Of a stretch of 64,000 bases of DNA, positions 1 to 9,675 are shown one piece after another (the first letter of the stretch is position 1; each line of letters opens with the position of its first letter). The stretch comes from Hydrangea macrophylla (Eukaryota; Streptophyta; Magnoliopsida; Cornales; Hydrangeaceae): the NCBI GenBank assembly GCA_033977485.1, contig CM066998.1, positions 56,386,274 through 56,450,273 on the forward strand, read 5' to 3'. The translations under genes and the position numbers were made by a program. Under the pieces are notes generated by a model. It searched no databases. It was not told where the DNA came from and was given only the letters and a program-made list of their open reading frames with translations.

Positions 1-8
1 GTGGGAAT

Positions 9-488
9 TTGAGAAAAGATATTCTGGCAGAAGCACATAAGTCAAGATATACAATTCACCCAGGAGGAACAAAGATGTACAAGGATTTGAGGAGAAACTT
101 CTGGTGGGAAGGTATGAAGAAGGATGTGGCCGAATTTGTATCCAAGTGTTTGACATGTCAGCAAGTCAAAGCCGAGCATCAGAGACCGTCAGGACTGTTG
201 CAACCATTACCTATTCCTGGTTGGAAGTGGGAGCACATAACCATGGATTTTGTAGTGGGATTGCCTCGATCTCAACAGAACCATGATGCTATTTGGGTAG
301 TTGTGGATCTACTGACGAAATCAGCCCATTTCATTGCTTATAGTATGACATACCCGGTGGAGAAGATGAGCCGGATGTACATACAACAAGTTGTGCGACT
401 TCACGGTGCACCTGTGTCGATTGTGTCAGATCGTGACGCGCGTTTTACTTCTGGATTTTGGGAAAGTCTGCAAGAAGCTATGGGAACT
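9..488 (+). pseudogene. Ty3/gypsy integrase fragment (zinc finger plus partial core)
   Basis: The frame open from the window edge encodes the middle of a gypsy integrase. An HHCC zinc finger lies at about residues 9-52, with the Cys pair in CLTCQQVK. It is followed by the start of the catalytic core, with the first two acidic residues visible in TMDFV and SDRDARF. The third catalytic residue (Glu) is missing because the sequence switches after MGTSL (about position 488) into reverse transcriptase. In normal gypsy elements integrase is the last pol domain, so it should not be followed by RT. The piece cannot be catalytically active and is best read as one block of a rearranged element whose 5' part lies outside the window. 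Confidence 0.85.
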
Positions 489-1058
489 TCACTCAAGAAC
501 AAGTATCCTTTGCCTCGGATCGACGATTTATTTGATCAACTACAAGGAGCTACGATATTTTCCAAGATAGACCTTAGGTCGGGATATCATCAGTTGAGGG
601 TTCGGAAGGAAGACATACCTAAGACTGCTTTCAGAACCCGATATGGTCATTATGAATTTCTGGTGATGCCGTTTGGATTGACGAACGCCCCGGCAGTGTT
701 TATGGATCTGATGAATAGAGTGTTCAAGCCTTATTTAGATCAGTTTGTCATCGTCTTTATTGATGATATTTTGATCTATTCTAAGTCAAGAGAAGAACAC
801 GAGCAACATCTACGGATTACGATGCAGACGCTTAAGGACCACCACTTGTATGCCAAGTTCAGTAAGTGTGAGTTCTGGTTGCAAGAAGTGAAATTTTGGG
901 ACACAAGGTGTCATCTCAAGGAATTTCTGTGGATTCGTCCAAGACCGATGCTGTATCCAACTGGGTTAGGCCAAGCAACCCTACAGAAGTTCGGAGTTTT
1001 CTTGGACTCGCAGGCTATTACAGAAGATTTGTTGAAGGATTCTCTAAAATAGCCACTA
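489..1058 (+). pseudogene. Ty3/gypsy reverse transcriptase fragment, frameshifted
   Basis: The same frame continues from about 489 as RT. It starts at the [16 protein letters not shown] block and runs through [13 protein letters not shown] and the catalytic FIDDILIYS. Near 893-900 the frame shifts: the end of RT, the connection region and the block [14 protein letters not shown] continue in a second frame that opens at 896. The upstream RT blocks (before KNKYPLPR) and all of RNase H are absent. The piece then runs into gag sequence at about 1050-1060. The residues seen are typical of plant chromovirus-type gypsy RT. This is a dead fragment with junctions on both sides. Confidence 0.85.
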
Positions 1059-1787
1059 TCGGGAACACCGCTGCTATGGGGATGACGTGGACGGCGTTCA
1101 AAGGGAGATTCCTGGAGAAGTACTTCCCGGCTACGGAGAGGCACAGAAGAGAGAAGGAATTTATTGATCTGACGCAAGGAACCAAGACGGTGCAAGAGTA
1201 TACCACACAGTTCGAGAGGCTGTCACGGTTTGCCCCGCACATGGTCGATACTGAAGAGAAGAAGATCCGGAAATATAACCAAGGGTTGATACCGCAGATT
1301 CGTCGCCTGACTCTCGGCCACCTAGACAAGACGTTTGAAGGACTAGTCGGCCTGGCTACCGATCTGGAAGAAGATGCTCGAGTATATCGCAAACAATTTG
1401 AATTCCGACCGCCTCAGAGGGGTAATTTTGGGAATAGACCACCAATGAATCGTACCCAAGGGCAGAAGAGGAACTTTGACGGAAGCAAAAAGGCACAAGC
1501 TATTACCTATCCGACTCAACCCCGAGTAGGAGAAGGAAGTAGTGGCGTAAAGTGCTTCAACTGTGGCAACCCTGGACATGTGGCTCGGGACTGCAAGGCA
1601 CCAAGGCGTGCTGCTCAGCCAGGAATAGTCTGCTTCAACTGTGGTGAACCAGGTCACATCAGCAGGTTCTGCACTGCTCCTAAGCAAGCGACTTATGGGC
1701 AACAGGGTCAGACCCGCTTGAATGCTGTTATTCCTGATGCCGCTGGATATGATGGAGCTGTATATGAAGAAGGAGATCATGGAGAAG
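1059..1787 (+). pseudogene. Ty3/gypsy gag fragment with two CCHC knuckles
   Basis: Continuing in the second RT frame, the sequence becomes the C-terminal half of a gypsy gag. It has the retrotransposon gag domain around [15 protein letters not shown], then a basic linker, then two CCHC zinc knuckles ([14 protein letters not shown] and [14 protein letters not shown] at about 1555-1595 and 1630-1670). The N-terminal half of gag is missing. At 1788 the sequence switches abruptly to a copy of the LBD-gene tail also found at 9059, in a different reading frame. Gag normally lies upstream of pol, so its position after integrase and RT is a reordering, not a simple deletion. Confidence 0.85.
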
Positions 1788-1973
1788 CTCCTCCCAAATC
1801 TTCAAGCAAGTTCATCAAAAACACCTACTCCCTCCACTGATCCTTACTCTTTCTTCACTGTTAATAACTTAGCTCAAAGCTCCTTCTTGGGTTTAATTGA
1901 CATGGTGGAGAGTCAACGTGTCTCTAAAAGAAAAGGAAAAAAGGTCGCGAGGTGGCTTGAGCCTCAAAACTAA
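1788..1973 (+). pseudogene. Duplicated 3' end of the LBD gene
   Basis: The last roughly 60 codons of the LBD-type reading frame at 9059-9245 recur here almost unchanged, including the blocks [13 protein letters not shown] and GLIDMVESQRVSKRK and the terminal WLEPQN. The stop is followed by the same T-rich stretch. The join to gag lies within a C/T-rich sequence at 1785-1790. No LOB domain precedes it, so this is a captured or duplicated gene fragment, not a functional gene. The homology continues downstream through LTR A. Confidence 0.8.
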
Positions 1974-2646
1974 GGCTCTTTTTTTTTTTTTGTGTTTTCT
2001 TCAAAAAAAAAAAAAAACCCTCCTTAGCACTATCTTCGCTTCTTATGTAATGTACCCTAAACATTGGGCTATCAGTTCAAGAATCAGCTGTGGAAATACT
2101 ATCTCTTGTTAGTAACATAAGTGCACTTTCTAAAAAGAGGGTTCTAATCCCCATCACTTTCACGATCCACTTGTGTTTGCTATCATCAATTTAAACTAGC
2201 TCAAAGGCTGACATGACATGCTTGATCATTCCTAATCCTTCATTCAGGCCCAATTCGATACAATGGCAGCACATGCAAATCCATACTGCGAACATTGATA
2301 TTACCAAATCCAAAACAGCACTAGTGCATTCGCAATTGTCCAAATCATCTCATTGCCAAATCAATAGGTTGCTCCACTTTCTCAAAACTTTTACTCTCTT
2401 TCAAAAAAAAAAAAAAAAAAAAAAAGGGTATAAATATTCTCTCTCTCCCTCATTTCTTATTCACTCCTCCTCCTTGAACGCAACTCTTCCCTCATCTGTG
2501 CCGATCAAGGATCGTGTAAATACATGAGCAAACAATCATATGTGTTGTTCTCATCCATCCAGTATATGCATTGTTTCTAAACCCTATACCAACAGTCTGA
2601 TACCCCACAAGCCTTTGGAACGTTCGACCTATCAACTTCACCAAAG
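1974..2646 (+). other. Non-coding part of the duplicated unit (T and A tracts, possible promoter)
   Basis: This stretch is near-identical to 9676-10299. It holds T and A homopolymers near 1979-2016, no convincing reading frame, an A-tract at 2402-2425, and immediately afterwards a TATA-like TATAAATA followed by CT-rich leader-like DNA. Its source is not recognised. The order poly(A), TATA, pyrimidine-rich leader looks like a plant promoter lying between gene tail and integrase remnant. Confidence 0.45.
2429..2436 (+). promoter_or_regulatory. TATA-box-like element
   Basis: TATAAATA is followed by a CT-rich tract of about 30 bases, a typical arrangement for a plant core promoter. It is conserved at 10084-10091 in the second copy of the unit. 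No host coding sequence follows it in either copy, only the integrase end. Confidence 0.4.
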
Positions 2647-2760
2647 ATGTCTGGGGTTCACAATGTATTCCATGTGAGTATGCTAAGAAAGTACATACGA
2701 GACCCCTCGCACGTGGTTAATTATGACGATATTGAGACGAGTCATAACGTTTCTTACTAG
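2647..2760 (+). pseudogene. Extreme C-terminus of a gypsy integrase (copy A)
   Basis: A 37-residue frame beginning [15 protein letters not shown] matches the conserved end of gypsy integrase just upstream of the chromodomain-like tail, and ends at TAG. Everything upstream of it in pol has been replaced by the LBD-derived and unknown sequence. The polypurine tract and LTR follow at the normal distance, so this marks the 3' end of a retroelement whose interior was substituted. Confidence 0.8.
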
Positions 2761-2789
2761 TTAGTTTTGATTTCGGGGACGAAATCCTG

Positions 2790-2805
2790 TTTAAGGGAGG
2801 AAGGG
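2790..2805 (+). other. Polypurine tract of element A
   Basis: The purine-rich run TTAAGGGAGGAAGGG directly precedes the TGTAATAACC start of the LTR. This is the usual plus-strand priming site of a Ty3/gypsy element. The same run precedes LTR B at 10444-10458. Confidence 0.8.
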
Positions 2806-3700
2806 TGTAATAACCCCCATTTTCTTGCATTGCCATATTTAAAATTAAATATACATTGTCTGCCTTTATTTAAATTCTTATGTGAAAAATTTATTTCTTG
2901 ACTAATCCCATAATTGAAATTACTTTTGGGGGTCAAAATGCAATTTTCCTAAAAACTAGCAATACCTGTGTTAAATTTCAAATCTGTATTTCAAACGGTG
3001 GAATTATTTCTTTTAAACTCCAACTATATTTTTATAAAATCAGAAAACTCTTTCTAACATTAAAATGAATTTTCTGTATTTTTGTGATAAACACCGTGTC
3101 ACGAAAATACTAGTTTAGGTTTAAAACTGTCCGCGCAGTGTTAAACTTCCACAGAATTTTGGGAGTAACTGATTGGACAAATTTCTTTATACCCAATTAT
3201 TATTGCTAAAGTTTTCTCTTAGGCCTTGTTTGGCAAATGCTTGTAGTATGTGTGTTGTCCTAATGCCATAAGCTTGATTCCCAAACACACCTTGACCCAC
3301 ACCAACTCCACCTACCCTTTCAATTATCAATGGAGCATTATGAATTGCAAGTGTATATTTACACATCATTGTTGCACTTTCTTTGTAATTAGTGGAGATT
3401 AATGGAGAATGAGTGGGATGTTAGGCAAATGTTTTCTAAGTGGGAGTTTGAGTATTTATACACCCAACCACACTACACATTCTACACTCCTAACATAGAG
3501 AGCTTGAGAGAGTCACATAGAGAGATAATAATTTCATAATTTGAAGAGCTCAATCCTCCATAGCCAAGCTTGAAATTGGAGATTCTTAATTCTTGTATTT
3601 CTTTCTCAACAACTTCTTCAATCTACATCACGGTGAGTATTTCTAACTCACTCAAAATGTAACTCATTCCTTATTTACTGATTTAGGTAGTTAATTTTAA

Positions 3701-4075
3701 CAGTAGCAGAATTTTGTTTTCAGATTTTTGTTAGGAAAACGAATGAAATTTAAGGTTCTGCCCGCGCTGTCCCAAGCAAAACTCGATTCTGCACACTTTT
3801 CGTCCAATGCAATTTTCTCAGATTTTGCACCGTTTGGGCAGAAAATGAGGATTACAGTAGCAGAGAAAGTATATCAGAAATCAAATCTAATATATTCTCT
3901 TTTAATTTTAACAGTAGCAGAATTTTGTTTTCAGATTTTTGTTAGGAAAACGAATAAAATATAAGGTTCTGCCCGCGTTGTCCCAAGAAAAACTCGATTC
4001 TGCACACTTTTCGTCTAATGCAATTTTCTCATATTCTGCACCGTTTGGACAGAAAACGAGGATTTCAGTAGCAGT
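3701..4075 (+). repeat. Tandem duplication (211-bp period) within LTR A
   Basis: Two units begin with the same CAGTAGCAGAATTTTG word at 3701 and 3912. Each carries a short open frame that is a by-product of the repeat. LTR B has the same duplication at 11798 and 12008, so it predates the split of the copies. Confidence 0.8.
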
Positions 4076-4917
4076 TTTTAGAATGCTATTAGTTATGTTT
4101 AAAATGATTAAGGCAATGAATTACGAATTTTCAATCCCCGTACGCGTATTATTTCTTTAATTCTGTGAATTCCTTTATGTTTAAAGTTTGATGACATTCA
4201 TGTGGAGTCAGTTGTACATGCATGGTGAGTGTTGGTAGTGTGTAAAAGAGTAATGATAGTGTGGAAAAGAGTAATGATTGTGTGGAAAGAGTATGAGTTT
4301 GAGTTGTGGTTGTGGTTGTGGTTGTGATTGTGGTTGTGGTTGTGGTTGTAGTTGAAAATGCGGAAGAGGGTGTCTTTGAAATGCGAAGGTGGCAAATATG
4401 GACACTCCCTGACGCCCATGGAAGCGTTAAAGTGTGTGAAGCCGAACTTGGACACTCACTGGCACCCATGGAAGTGCTAAAGTGTGGCCTATGGACACTC
4501 CCTGATAACTCGAGTCTGGATACTTGTGAGGGGGTTGCCCCGGTATTTGCATGGCGGTTAGGGTATTCAAAGTGTGAGGCATTGGACACTCCCTGGTACC
4601 CCGGACCAAAGTGTGAGGCAAACTGGACACTCCCTGGCGCCCCGTTGCTAAAGTGTGGCTATCTTAGTATTTCAAAGATACCAGGAGTAGGATAGAGGGT
4701 TGTTGGGTGTTGTCGAGAGAAAAGAGTCGGATAGATGAGATGGTGCATTGTTCTCATACACGGTCACATATGTGTGAAATTATCTTTTAAATAATGTTGT
4801 GGTTGTTTTCTAAAACGAGCTCTTTATCATAAATATAAACTTGTGGTATTTAAATGGAAATGGGAAAAAGGTAAATGAGTATGTTTTTACATTCAAAGTA
4901 TTGTTTTTAATACTCAC

Positions 4918-4968
4918 CAGCTTCTTGAAGCTGACGGCGTTGATGCGTCCTGGACATTCGTGTCCAGG
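4918..4968 (+). promoter_or_regulatory. Twin hairpins in LTR A
   Basis: Two hairpins lie 15 bases apart. The first, at 4918-4933, has a 7-bp stem CAGCTTC/GAAGCTG with a TT loop. The second, at 4949-4968, has an 8-bp stem CCTGGACA/TGTCCAGG closed by a TTCG tetraloop. Both recur unchanged in LTR B (12995-13045) and inverted in LTR C (14946-14996). Placement near the transcribed 3' part of the LTR suggests an RNA role, which is inference. Confidence 0.6.
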
Positions 4969-5343
4969 CTTTGCAGGTAATAATCAGGATGAACCGTATG
5001 ACTATGCTATTTGAGATCAGTTGCTGAGAAGAGAATTTATTTTTATATGCTTATTGTTTATGTGCATTTAAGATATGATTTGGTTTTGTAATAAGGATGA
5101 CTGTAATAGACTTTAAGTTATTGTTTTATTTCAAGGCGGTCTGTGCCTTAGTTAACCCCGTACCATAGGATGTAATAAGTTAGAAAATTTTTATAAGCCT
5201 TGAGCCTTGATTGCCCTACTCTGATTAATGGTTTTATGTTGTTCGACGTTTGGGACGGAATCGATCCTTCAAACTGTCGCGACCTACGGATCCATAAAGG
5301 AAATTAAACGCTTTCCATATTTATGCTACGTCGGGGCGTGACA

Positions 5344-5530
5344 GGAATACCAAATCATTTAATCTCACGCAACTTTTCTCAAAAATATATTTTTAGTTCA
5401 TGACTTATAAAATTGAAAAAATGACCAAAATACCCCTATGACCAATTTTCGCTAAAATCGCACACGAAGTCTAAATCGTCAATTTAAACATGAAAACACG
5501 GGTTACTACAATCTACCCTCCTTAATAGAG
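5344..5530 (-). mobile_element. Truncated LTR start and polypurine tract of another gypsy element, minus strand
   Basis: Read on the minus strand, a polypurine tract at 5511-5530, preceded by the usual GGGACGAAAT end of pol, runs into TGTAGTAACCCG at 5510. The LTR continues only to 5344, where LTR A begins. Element A therefore inserted into, or is joined to, an older gypsy LTR of different sequence and opposite orientation. Confidence 0.65.
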
Positions 5531-5639
5531 ATTTCGTCCCGAAATCTAGAGATAAAAGCGTTTGGTAAATAACTTCTTAAATTTCTTAAAATAATGTTTA
5601 AAACAAATATAGCATATTTTGTTTTATAAAATAAATCTA

Positions 5640-6430
5640 ATATTTTATCTTTTAATTTTAACAGTAGCAGAATTTTGTTTTCAAATTTTTGTTAGGAAAA
5701 CGAAGGAAATTTAAGGTTCTGCCCGCGATGTCCCAAGCAAAACTCGATTCTGCACACTTTTCGTCTAATGCAATTTTCTCAGATTCTGCACCGTTTGGGC
5801 AGAAAACGAGGATTACAGTAGCAGTTTTTATGAGAAAGTATATTAGAAATTAAATCTAATATTTTCTCTTTTAATAATTAGATTGTTAGGCCATTATGCT
5901 TGGTTATTTATATACTAATATTAGTGGAGTTATAGGTGCATTAGTGTATGTTTACATCATCTTGCATATTCCTTATAAACTACCAATTAATTAGAAGTTA
6001 ATGGTTAATAATTAGATTGTTAAGCCATTATGTTTGGTTATTAATACACTAAATATTAGTGGAGTTATAGGTACATTAGTGTATGTTTACATCATCTTGC
6101 ATATTCCTTATAAACTACCAATTAATTAGAAGTTAGTGGTTAATAATTAGATTGTTAGGCCATTATGTTTGGTTATTTATACACTAATATTAGTGGAGTT
6201 ATAGGTGCATTAGTGTATGTTTACATCATCTTGAGTATTCCTTATAAACTACCCATTAATTAGAAGTTAGTGGTTAATAAGTGGATTGTTAGGTCATTGT
6301 CTCCAAGTGAAAGCTTGGCTATTTATACACTCACATACTCTCTCAAACACACACATTCTACACTTCTAGCATAGAGAGCTTGAGAGAGTCACATAGAGAG
6401 AGATTTATATATATACACAATTATAGATAT
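5640..6430 (+). mobile_element. Rearranged LTR fragment related to LTR B
   Basis: The fragment contains one copy of the CAGTAGCAG repeat unit (about 5650-5830), then four units of a 134-135-bp tandem repeat (period marks at 5871, 6005, 6140 and 6274), then the TATTTATA region (near 6320) and the leader with ACATAGAGAG. All modules occur in LTR B but in a different order: there the tandem repeats and TATA box precede the CAGTAGCAG units. It lies on the same strand upstream of the LBD gene. It may be a remnant of the 5' LTR of the LBD-bearing element or an unrelated rearranged copy. Confidence 0.6.
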
Positions 6431-7310
6431 ACATACACCTCGAGTTAGAAGAAGAAGAAGAAGAAGAAGAGAAGTGTTTGGGAGTTGCTCAACATCATTT
6501 ATAGGTACCGGGTTGTGTACAATATGCTTTCTAAATTCTCCGGAGTATTTCTTTGTTATCTCTACTTGTACTCTTTTTGCAGTTATGTTGTGTTTTCATT
6601 TGGAATCAATGAGTATGTGTTTATTGCTAAGTGCTATGGGACTAAAGGGTCATGAGCAAGGAGCACCTACCAACAGTCCAACAGGCCTCAGGGACCGACG
6701 TACTGGAGACGGGTGAGGTGAGGTGAGGTGTCTCTTGCTATGTGATCAAGAGGAACCTGGTATGATGCTATTGGTATGAGCGTTTGGGTAGTGTGAGCAG
6801 TTGGGTTGTGAGACTGGTCAATTGATTTGATGTCATTCTATGTATTTGATTGTCATTATCCTTTTGAGCCTTTATTATTCATGTCATATTGTATACTTTC
6901 CGGTATGGTTTTTAGATGCAGGAATCCGTACTAAACTAAAACTGGAACTTGGTTGTTCGGTAAATATGAGCTTGGTAAATCAGACTATTCTTAGAGAAAC
7001 TTAGTTCTAGGCTGGCCTCGTCATAGAGATGATTACACGATTGTTTTGTCACATCGACAAGAATGATAGCAGTCGCCATATATCTTCAGACGTATCCATT
7101 TAGGATTAGCCGAGATGGCCATAACTTATGATCCCCCTACAGACAGATAGTAGCCGAGTTTCTAAGAAGTTAAAGCATACCATAGCCTTCATAAATAGCT
7201 TAGGCACTGACAAACTTCCTGAGTCAAATCTCGGAACAGTCAGCATGGCCCACAGCCCAGAGTATGGAGAATAAGAATACGACCTCTTTGCTATTAGACA
7301 TCAGCCTCTC
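6431..7310. other. Unassigned sequence upstream of the LBD gene
   Basis: No convincing gene, LTR end or repeat array was recognised. A GAA microsatellite occurs at about 6451-6470 and a GGTGA repeat near 6712-6730. An 80-residue frame at 6474-6716 has no recognisable domain. The stretch could be LTR or leader sequence of an unrecognised element, or LBD promoter. Confidence 0.3.
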
Positions 7311-7538
7311 CACATGCTCTCACTCTCTACACGTGCAACAATATTGATACATCACTCTCTCTCCATGTGGTCTCACTCTCTACACATGCATCACTCTCTG
7401 CCCTCTCTCTTTCTTTCTTTCTCTCTCTCTTTATGTCACTCTCATTCTCACCGACCCCGCTCTCTTTCTCTCTCTCTTTATGACCCTCTCACTAACCCCC
7501 TCTTTCTCTCCCTTTTTGTCACTCTCAACGCCCCACTA

Positions 7539-7594
<56 letters not shown>

Positions 7595-7657
7595 CTTTCT
7601 TTCTCACCTGCCCCCTCTCTTTCTGTCACTCTTCACGTGCTCTGTCACTCTCAGTGA

Positions 7658-7695
<38 letters not shown>

Positions 7696-7740
7696 TCTTT
7701 CTTTCTCACCTGCCCCCTCTCTTTCTGTCACTCTCAGTGA

Positions 7741-7780
<40 letters not shown>

Positions 7781-7980
7781 TTTCTTTCTTTCTCACCTGC
7801 CCTCTCTCTTTCTGTCACTCTCCATGTGCTCTCTCTCTCTTTCTCTCCTTTTAAAGACCATCCATGTCCCATATCTCTCTATCCTTCTCACCATGAGCCT
7901 TTCTCCGTCTAACCCTCCCCATCTCTTTCTTCTTCTCTTATTCTTCCTTTTGCCTCTTGGCAGAAACTCATCTCCCCCCT
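7311..7980 (+). repeat. CT-rich microsatellite upstream of the LBD gene
   Basis: There are long TCTC runs (notably 7541-7590, 7661-7692 and 7741-7783) with three imperfect copies of a longer block ending in CTCACCTGCCC. The stretch ends in a run of A at 7981-8000. It is 70-700 bases upstream of the LBD start codon and may form its pyrimidine-rich 5' leader. The 222-residue frame across it is low-complexity and was not called. Confidence 0.75.
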
Positions 7981-8048
7981 AAAAAAAAAAAAAAAAAAAA
8001 CCTCACCCAACCCATATCTTAATAAGAGGAAGCTAAAACAAGCCAAAA

Positions 8049-8588
8049 ATGGTTTCTAAGAAGGTTGTTAACACAAGTCGTTGTGGTGCATGCGAGTATA
8101 ACAGAAGACGGTGCAGAAGTGACTGTTCCTTGGCTCCCTACTTTCAATATGCTGGGAGTGTGAAGGATTATGAGGCAATTCACGGCCTTTTCAGATATAG
8201 GAATTTTCTACGCCTTATTGAAAGGGTACCTGAGGTAGATCATCTACAAACTATCAAATCCCTTGCGTTTGAAGCCACAGCTAGGCTTCAGGATCCCATT
8301 TTGGGTTGTGTTTCTTACATCTTTTTTCTCGAACAACAAGTTCTTGAAATGAAAGAACAAGTCTCACAACTTCAAGCTCAATCAAAAGAGGAGTCACCCA
8401 AACAATCCAAAGAGCCTGATCCAGATCCTTGGCTCAACTATGCCATGGTAGATCTAGATCACGACATAGAAAACCCTCGAAAGTGTTCCAATCTCATTTC
8501 TCACACCACAACTACTCCAATCTCTTCTGAAATCTCTAGCCCTACCTGTATTCCCCCTGTCACTCAAATTTGTACAACTTCTCCTTGA
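8049..8588 (+). CDS. LOB-domain (LBD) transcription factor, divergent
   Basis: The 179-residue product has the LOB-domain zinc motif C-x2-C-x6-C-x3-C at residues 12-26 (CGACEYNRRRCRSDC), then APYF, a diverged GAS block (about 30-60) and the C-terminal block IKSLAFEATARLQDPILGCV leading into a coiled-coil-like region rich in Q, L and E (about 98-120). LBD proteins are plant-specific nuclear regulators of organ boundaries and lateral organ development. The GAS block is atypical and resembles the less conserved LBD22/24-like members (inference). No intron interrupts it. The start ATG follows an A-run and CAAAA, and no in-frame ATG upstream is needed. The frame stops at TGA 8586-8588 but stays open in the same frame to 9245. 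Neighbouring LTR sequence on both sides raises the possibility that the gene sits inside a retroelement. Confidence 0.8.
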   Translation: MVSKKVVNTSRCGACEYNRRRCRSDCSLAPYFQYAGSVKDYEAIHGLFRYRNFLRLIERVPEVDHLQTIKSLAFEATARLQDPILGCVSYIFFLEQQVLEMKEQVSQLQAQSKEESPKQSKEPDPDPWLNYAMVDLDHDIENPRKCSNLISHTTTTPISSEISSPTCIPPVTQICTTSP

Positions 8589-9245
8589 TCTAATCTGATC
8601 CAGTCCTTACTGTCTAGCAACAACCACCAAACTTCTTCAAATCCATTGGATCTCGCTGTTCTCAACACAATTTCTCCAGTCCAGTCCTTACAATCTAGCA
8701 CCAACCACCAAACCTCTCCAACACCACTGGATCTCGATACTCCCAACACAATTTCTCCAGTCCGGTCCTTGCTATCTAGCAACAACCACCAAACTTCTTC
8801 AAATCCATTGGATCTCGCTGTTCTCAACACAATTTCTCCAGTCCAGTCCTTACAATCTAGCACCAACCACCAAACCTCTCCAACACCACTAGATCTCGCT
8901 ACTCCCGACGTAATTTCTCCAGTCTCTCGTCCTGCCCCCACCACCTCTGTTACTCCAACTTGCTCTTGCTGGTCTAATTTAGTCCAACACTCACAATCTA
9001 ACAAGTCCCGGATTCCCTTGGAGCAAACGAAAAAACCAAAGGTCCCAAGATATCCAAATCTCCTCCCAAATCTTCAAGCAAGTTCATCAAAAGCACCTAC
9101 TCCATCCACTGATCCTTACTCTTTCTTCACTGTTAATAACTTAGCTCAAAGCTCCTTCTTGGGTTTAATTGACATGGTGGAGAGTCAACGTGTCTCTAAA
9201 AGAAAAGAAAAAAAGGTCGCGAGGTGGCTTGAGCCTCAAAACTAA
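8589..9245 (+). pseudogene. In-frame extension of the LBD frame beyond TGA
   Basis: After the TGA the frame stays open for 218 codons in the same phase as the LOB domain. It holds four 27-residue repeats (81 bp each) rich in S, T, P, N and Q, then a basic tail ending WLEPQN. The preserved phase and the repeat length divisible by three suggest that the frame was once continuous (398 codons). It could be a recent nonsense mutation, a hidden intron around the stop, or UGA readthrough. The context UGA-UCU is not the strong UGA-CUA type. The last 60 codons are duplicated at 1788-1973. Confidence 0.55.
8601..8925 (+). repeat. 81-bp tandem repeat, four units, alternating two types
   Basis: Unit starts fall at 8601, 8682, 8763 and 8844. 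Units 1 and 3 (TCTAGCAACAACC) are nearly identical, as are units 2 and 4 (TCTAGCACCAACC), so the array grew by duplicating a 162-bp pair. Each unit encodes 27 residues containing NHQTS and LDL and no stop codon. Confidence 0.85.
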
Positions 9246-9254
9246 GGCTCTTTT

Positions 9255-9675
9255 TTTTGTGTATGTGTTTTTTTTAAAAAAAAAAAGTGGAATGAACATC
9301 ATGGTCCGTATTCGAGGTAGTCCCTGTTCGTCGAGTGTGCGTGGGATTGAGCCCATATGTCTTACTATGCATGTCCCTCCACCAGCTTAATGTAGTTTGG
9401 ATCATTGGGTATTGTTTTATAGGGCAACTGGGAGGGTAAGCATCCCAGGACGGTATTGTCCTCAGAAGTAAGTCCTGAAGAACATTAACCCAGGGTTCTG
9501 TGGAACGGACTATAGGATCTATATGGTTGCTGAAAAGTGTGTAGGATGTCGTTAGCATTCGATCTCTGGAGGGAAGCCTCACGTTGGCAGGACTCAGTTC
9601 CCACTCAGCAAAATCCAAATGTACATTTGTATCATTGTAACTTTTCATATCTAAAAAAAAAAAAAAAAAAAAAAA
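9255..9675 (+). other. Poly(A)-bounded insertion of about 380-400 bp in copy B
   Basis: Between the LBD stop and the shared non-coding stretch, copy B has extra sequence absent from copy A (1979-2016). It begins after a T and A run at about 9266-9286 and ends in a run of about 21 A at 9654-9674. No protein match was recognised. A retroposed transcript or SINE-like insertion, or a deletion between A-tracts in copy A, would both fit. Confidence 0.45.

Larger units (their letters stand above)
2806..5343 (+). mobile_element. Ty3/gypsy LTR, copy A (2538 bp)
   Basis: The LTR starts TGTAATAACCCCC after the polypurine tract and ends GGGGCGTGACA. It holds a TATTTATA box at 3453-3460, a 211-bp tandem duplication (from 3701 and from 3912), a GTGGTT-type microsatellite near 4300-4350, diverged repeats with core GGACACTCCCTGG at 4400-4650, and two adjacent hairpins at 4918-4968. 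It is the 3' LTR of the plus-strand element that begins outside the window. It shares its whole length with LTR C at 14578, whereas LTR B differs by a cassette upstream of the TATA box. The 5' LTR is not in the window, so no target duplication can be tested. Confidence 0.85.

Noticed and set aside
3728..4160. Repeated short frames beginning MLGKRMKFKV in LTRs A, B and C
   Set aside because: They coincide with the 211-bp LTR duplication, have no start context or domain, and recur only because the LTR recurs.
4149..4695. His/Asn/Thr-rich and Val-rich frames in the LTRs
   Set aside because: Products of the GTGGTT microsatellite and neighbouring LTR repeats, open in several phases.
7314..7982. 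222-residue frame across the CT microsatellite
   Set aside because: Almost pure Ser/Leu from TCTC repeats. Frames in several phases and on both strands stay open for the same reason.
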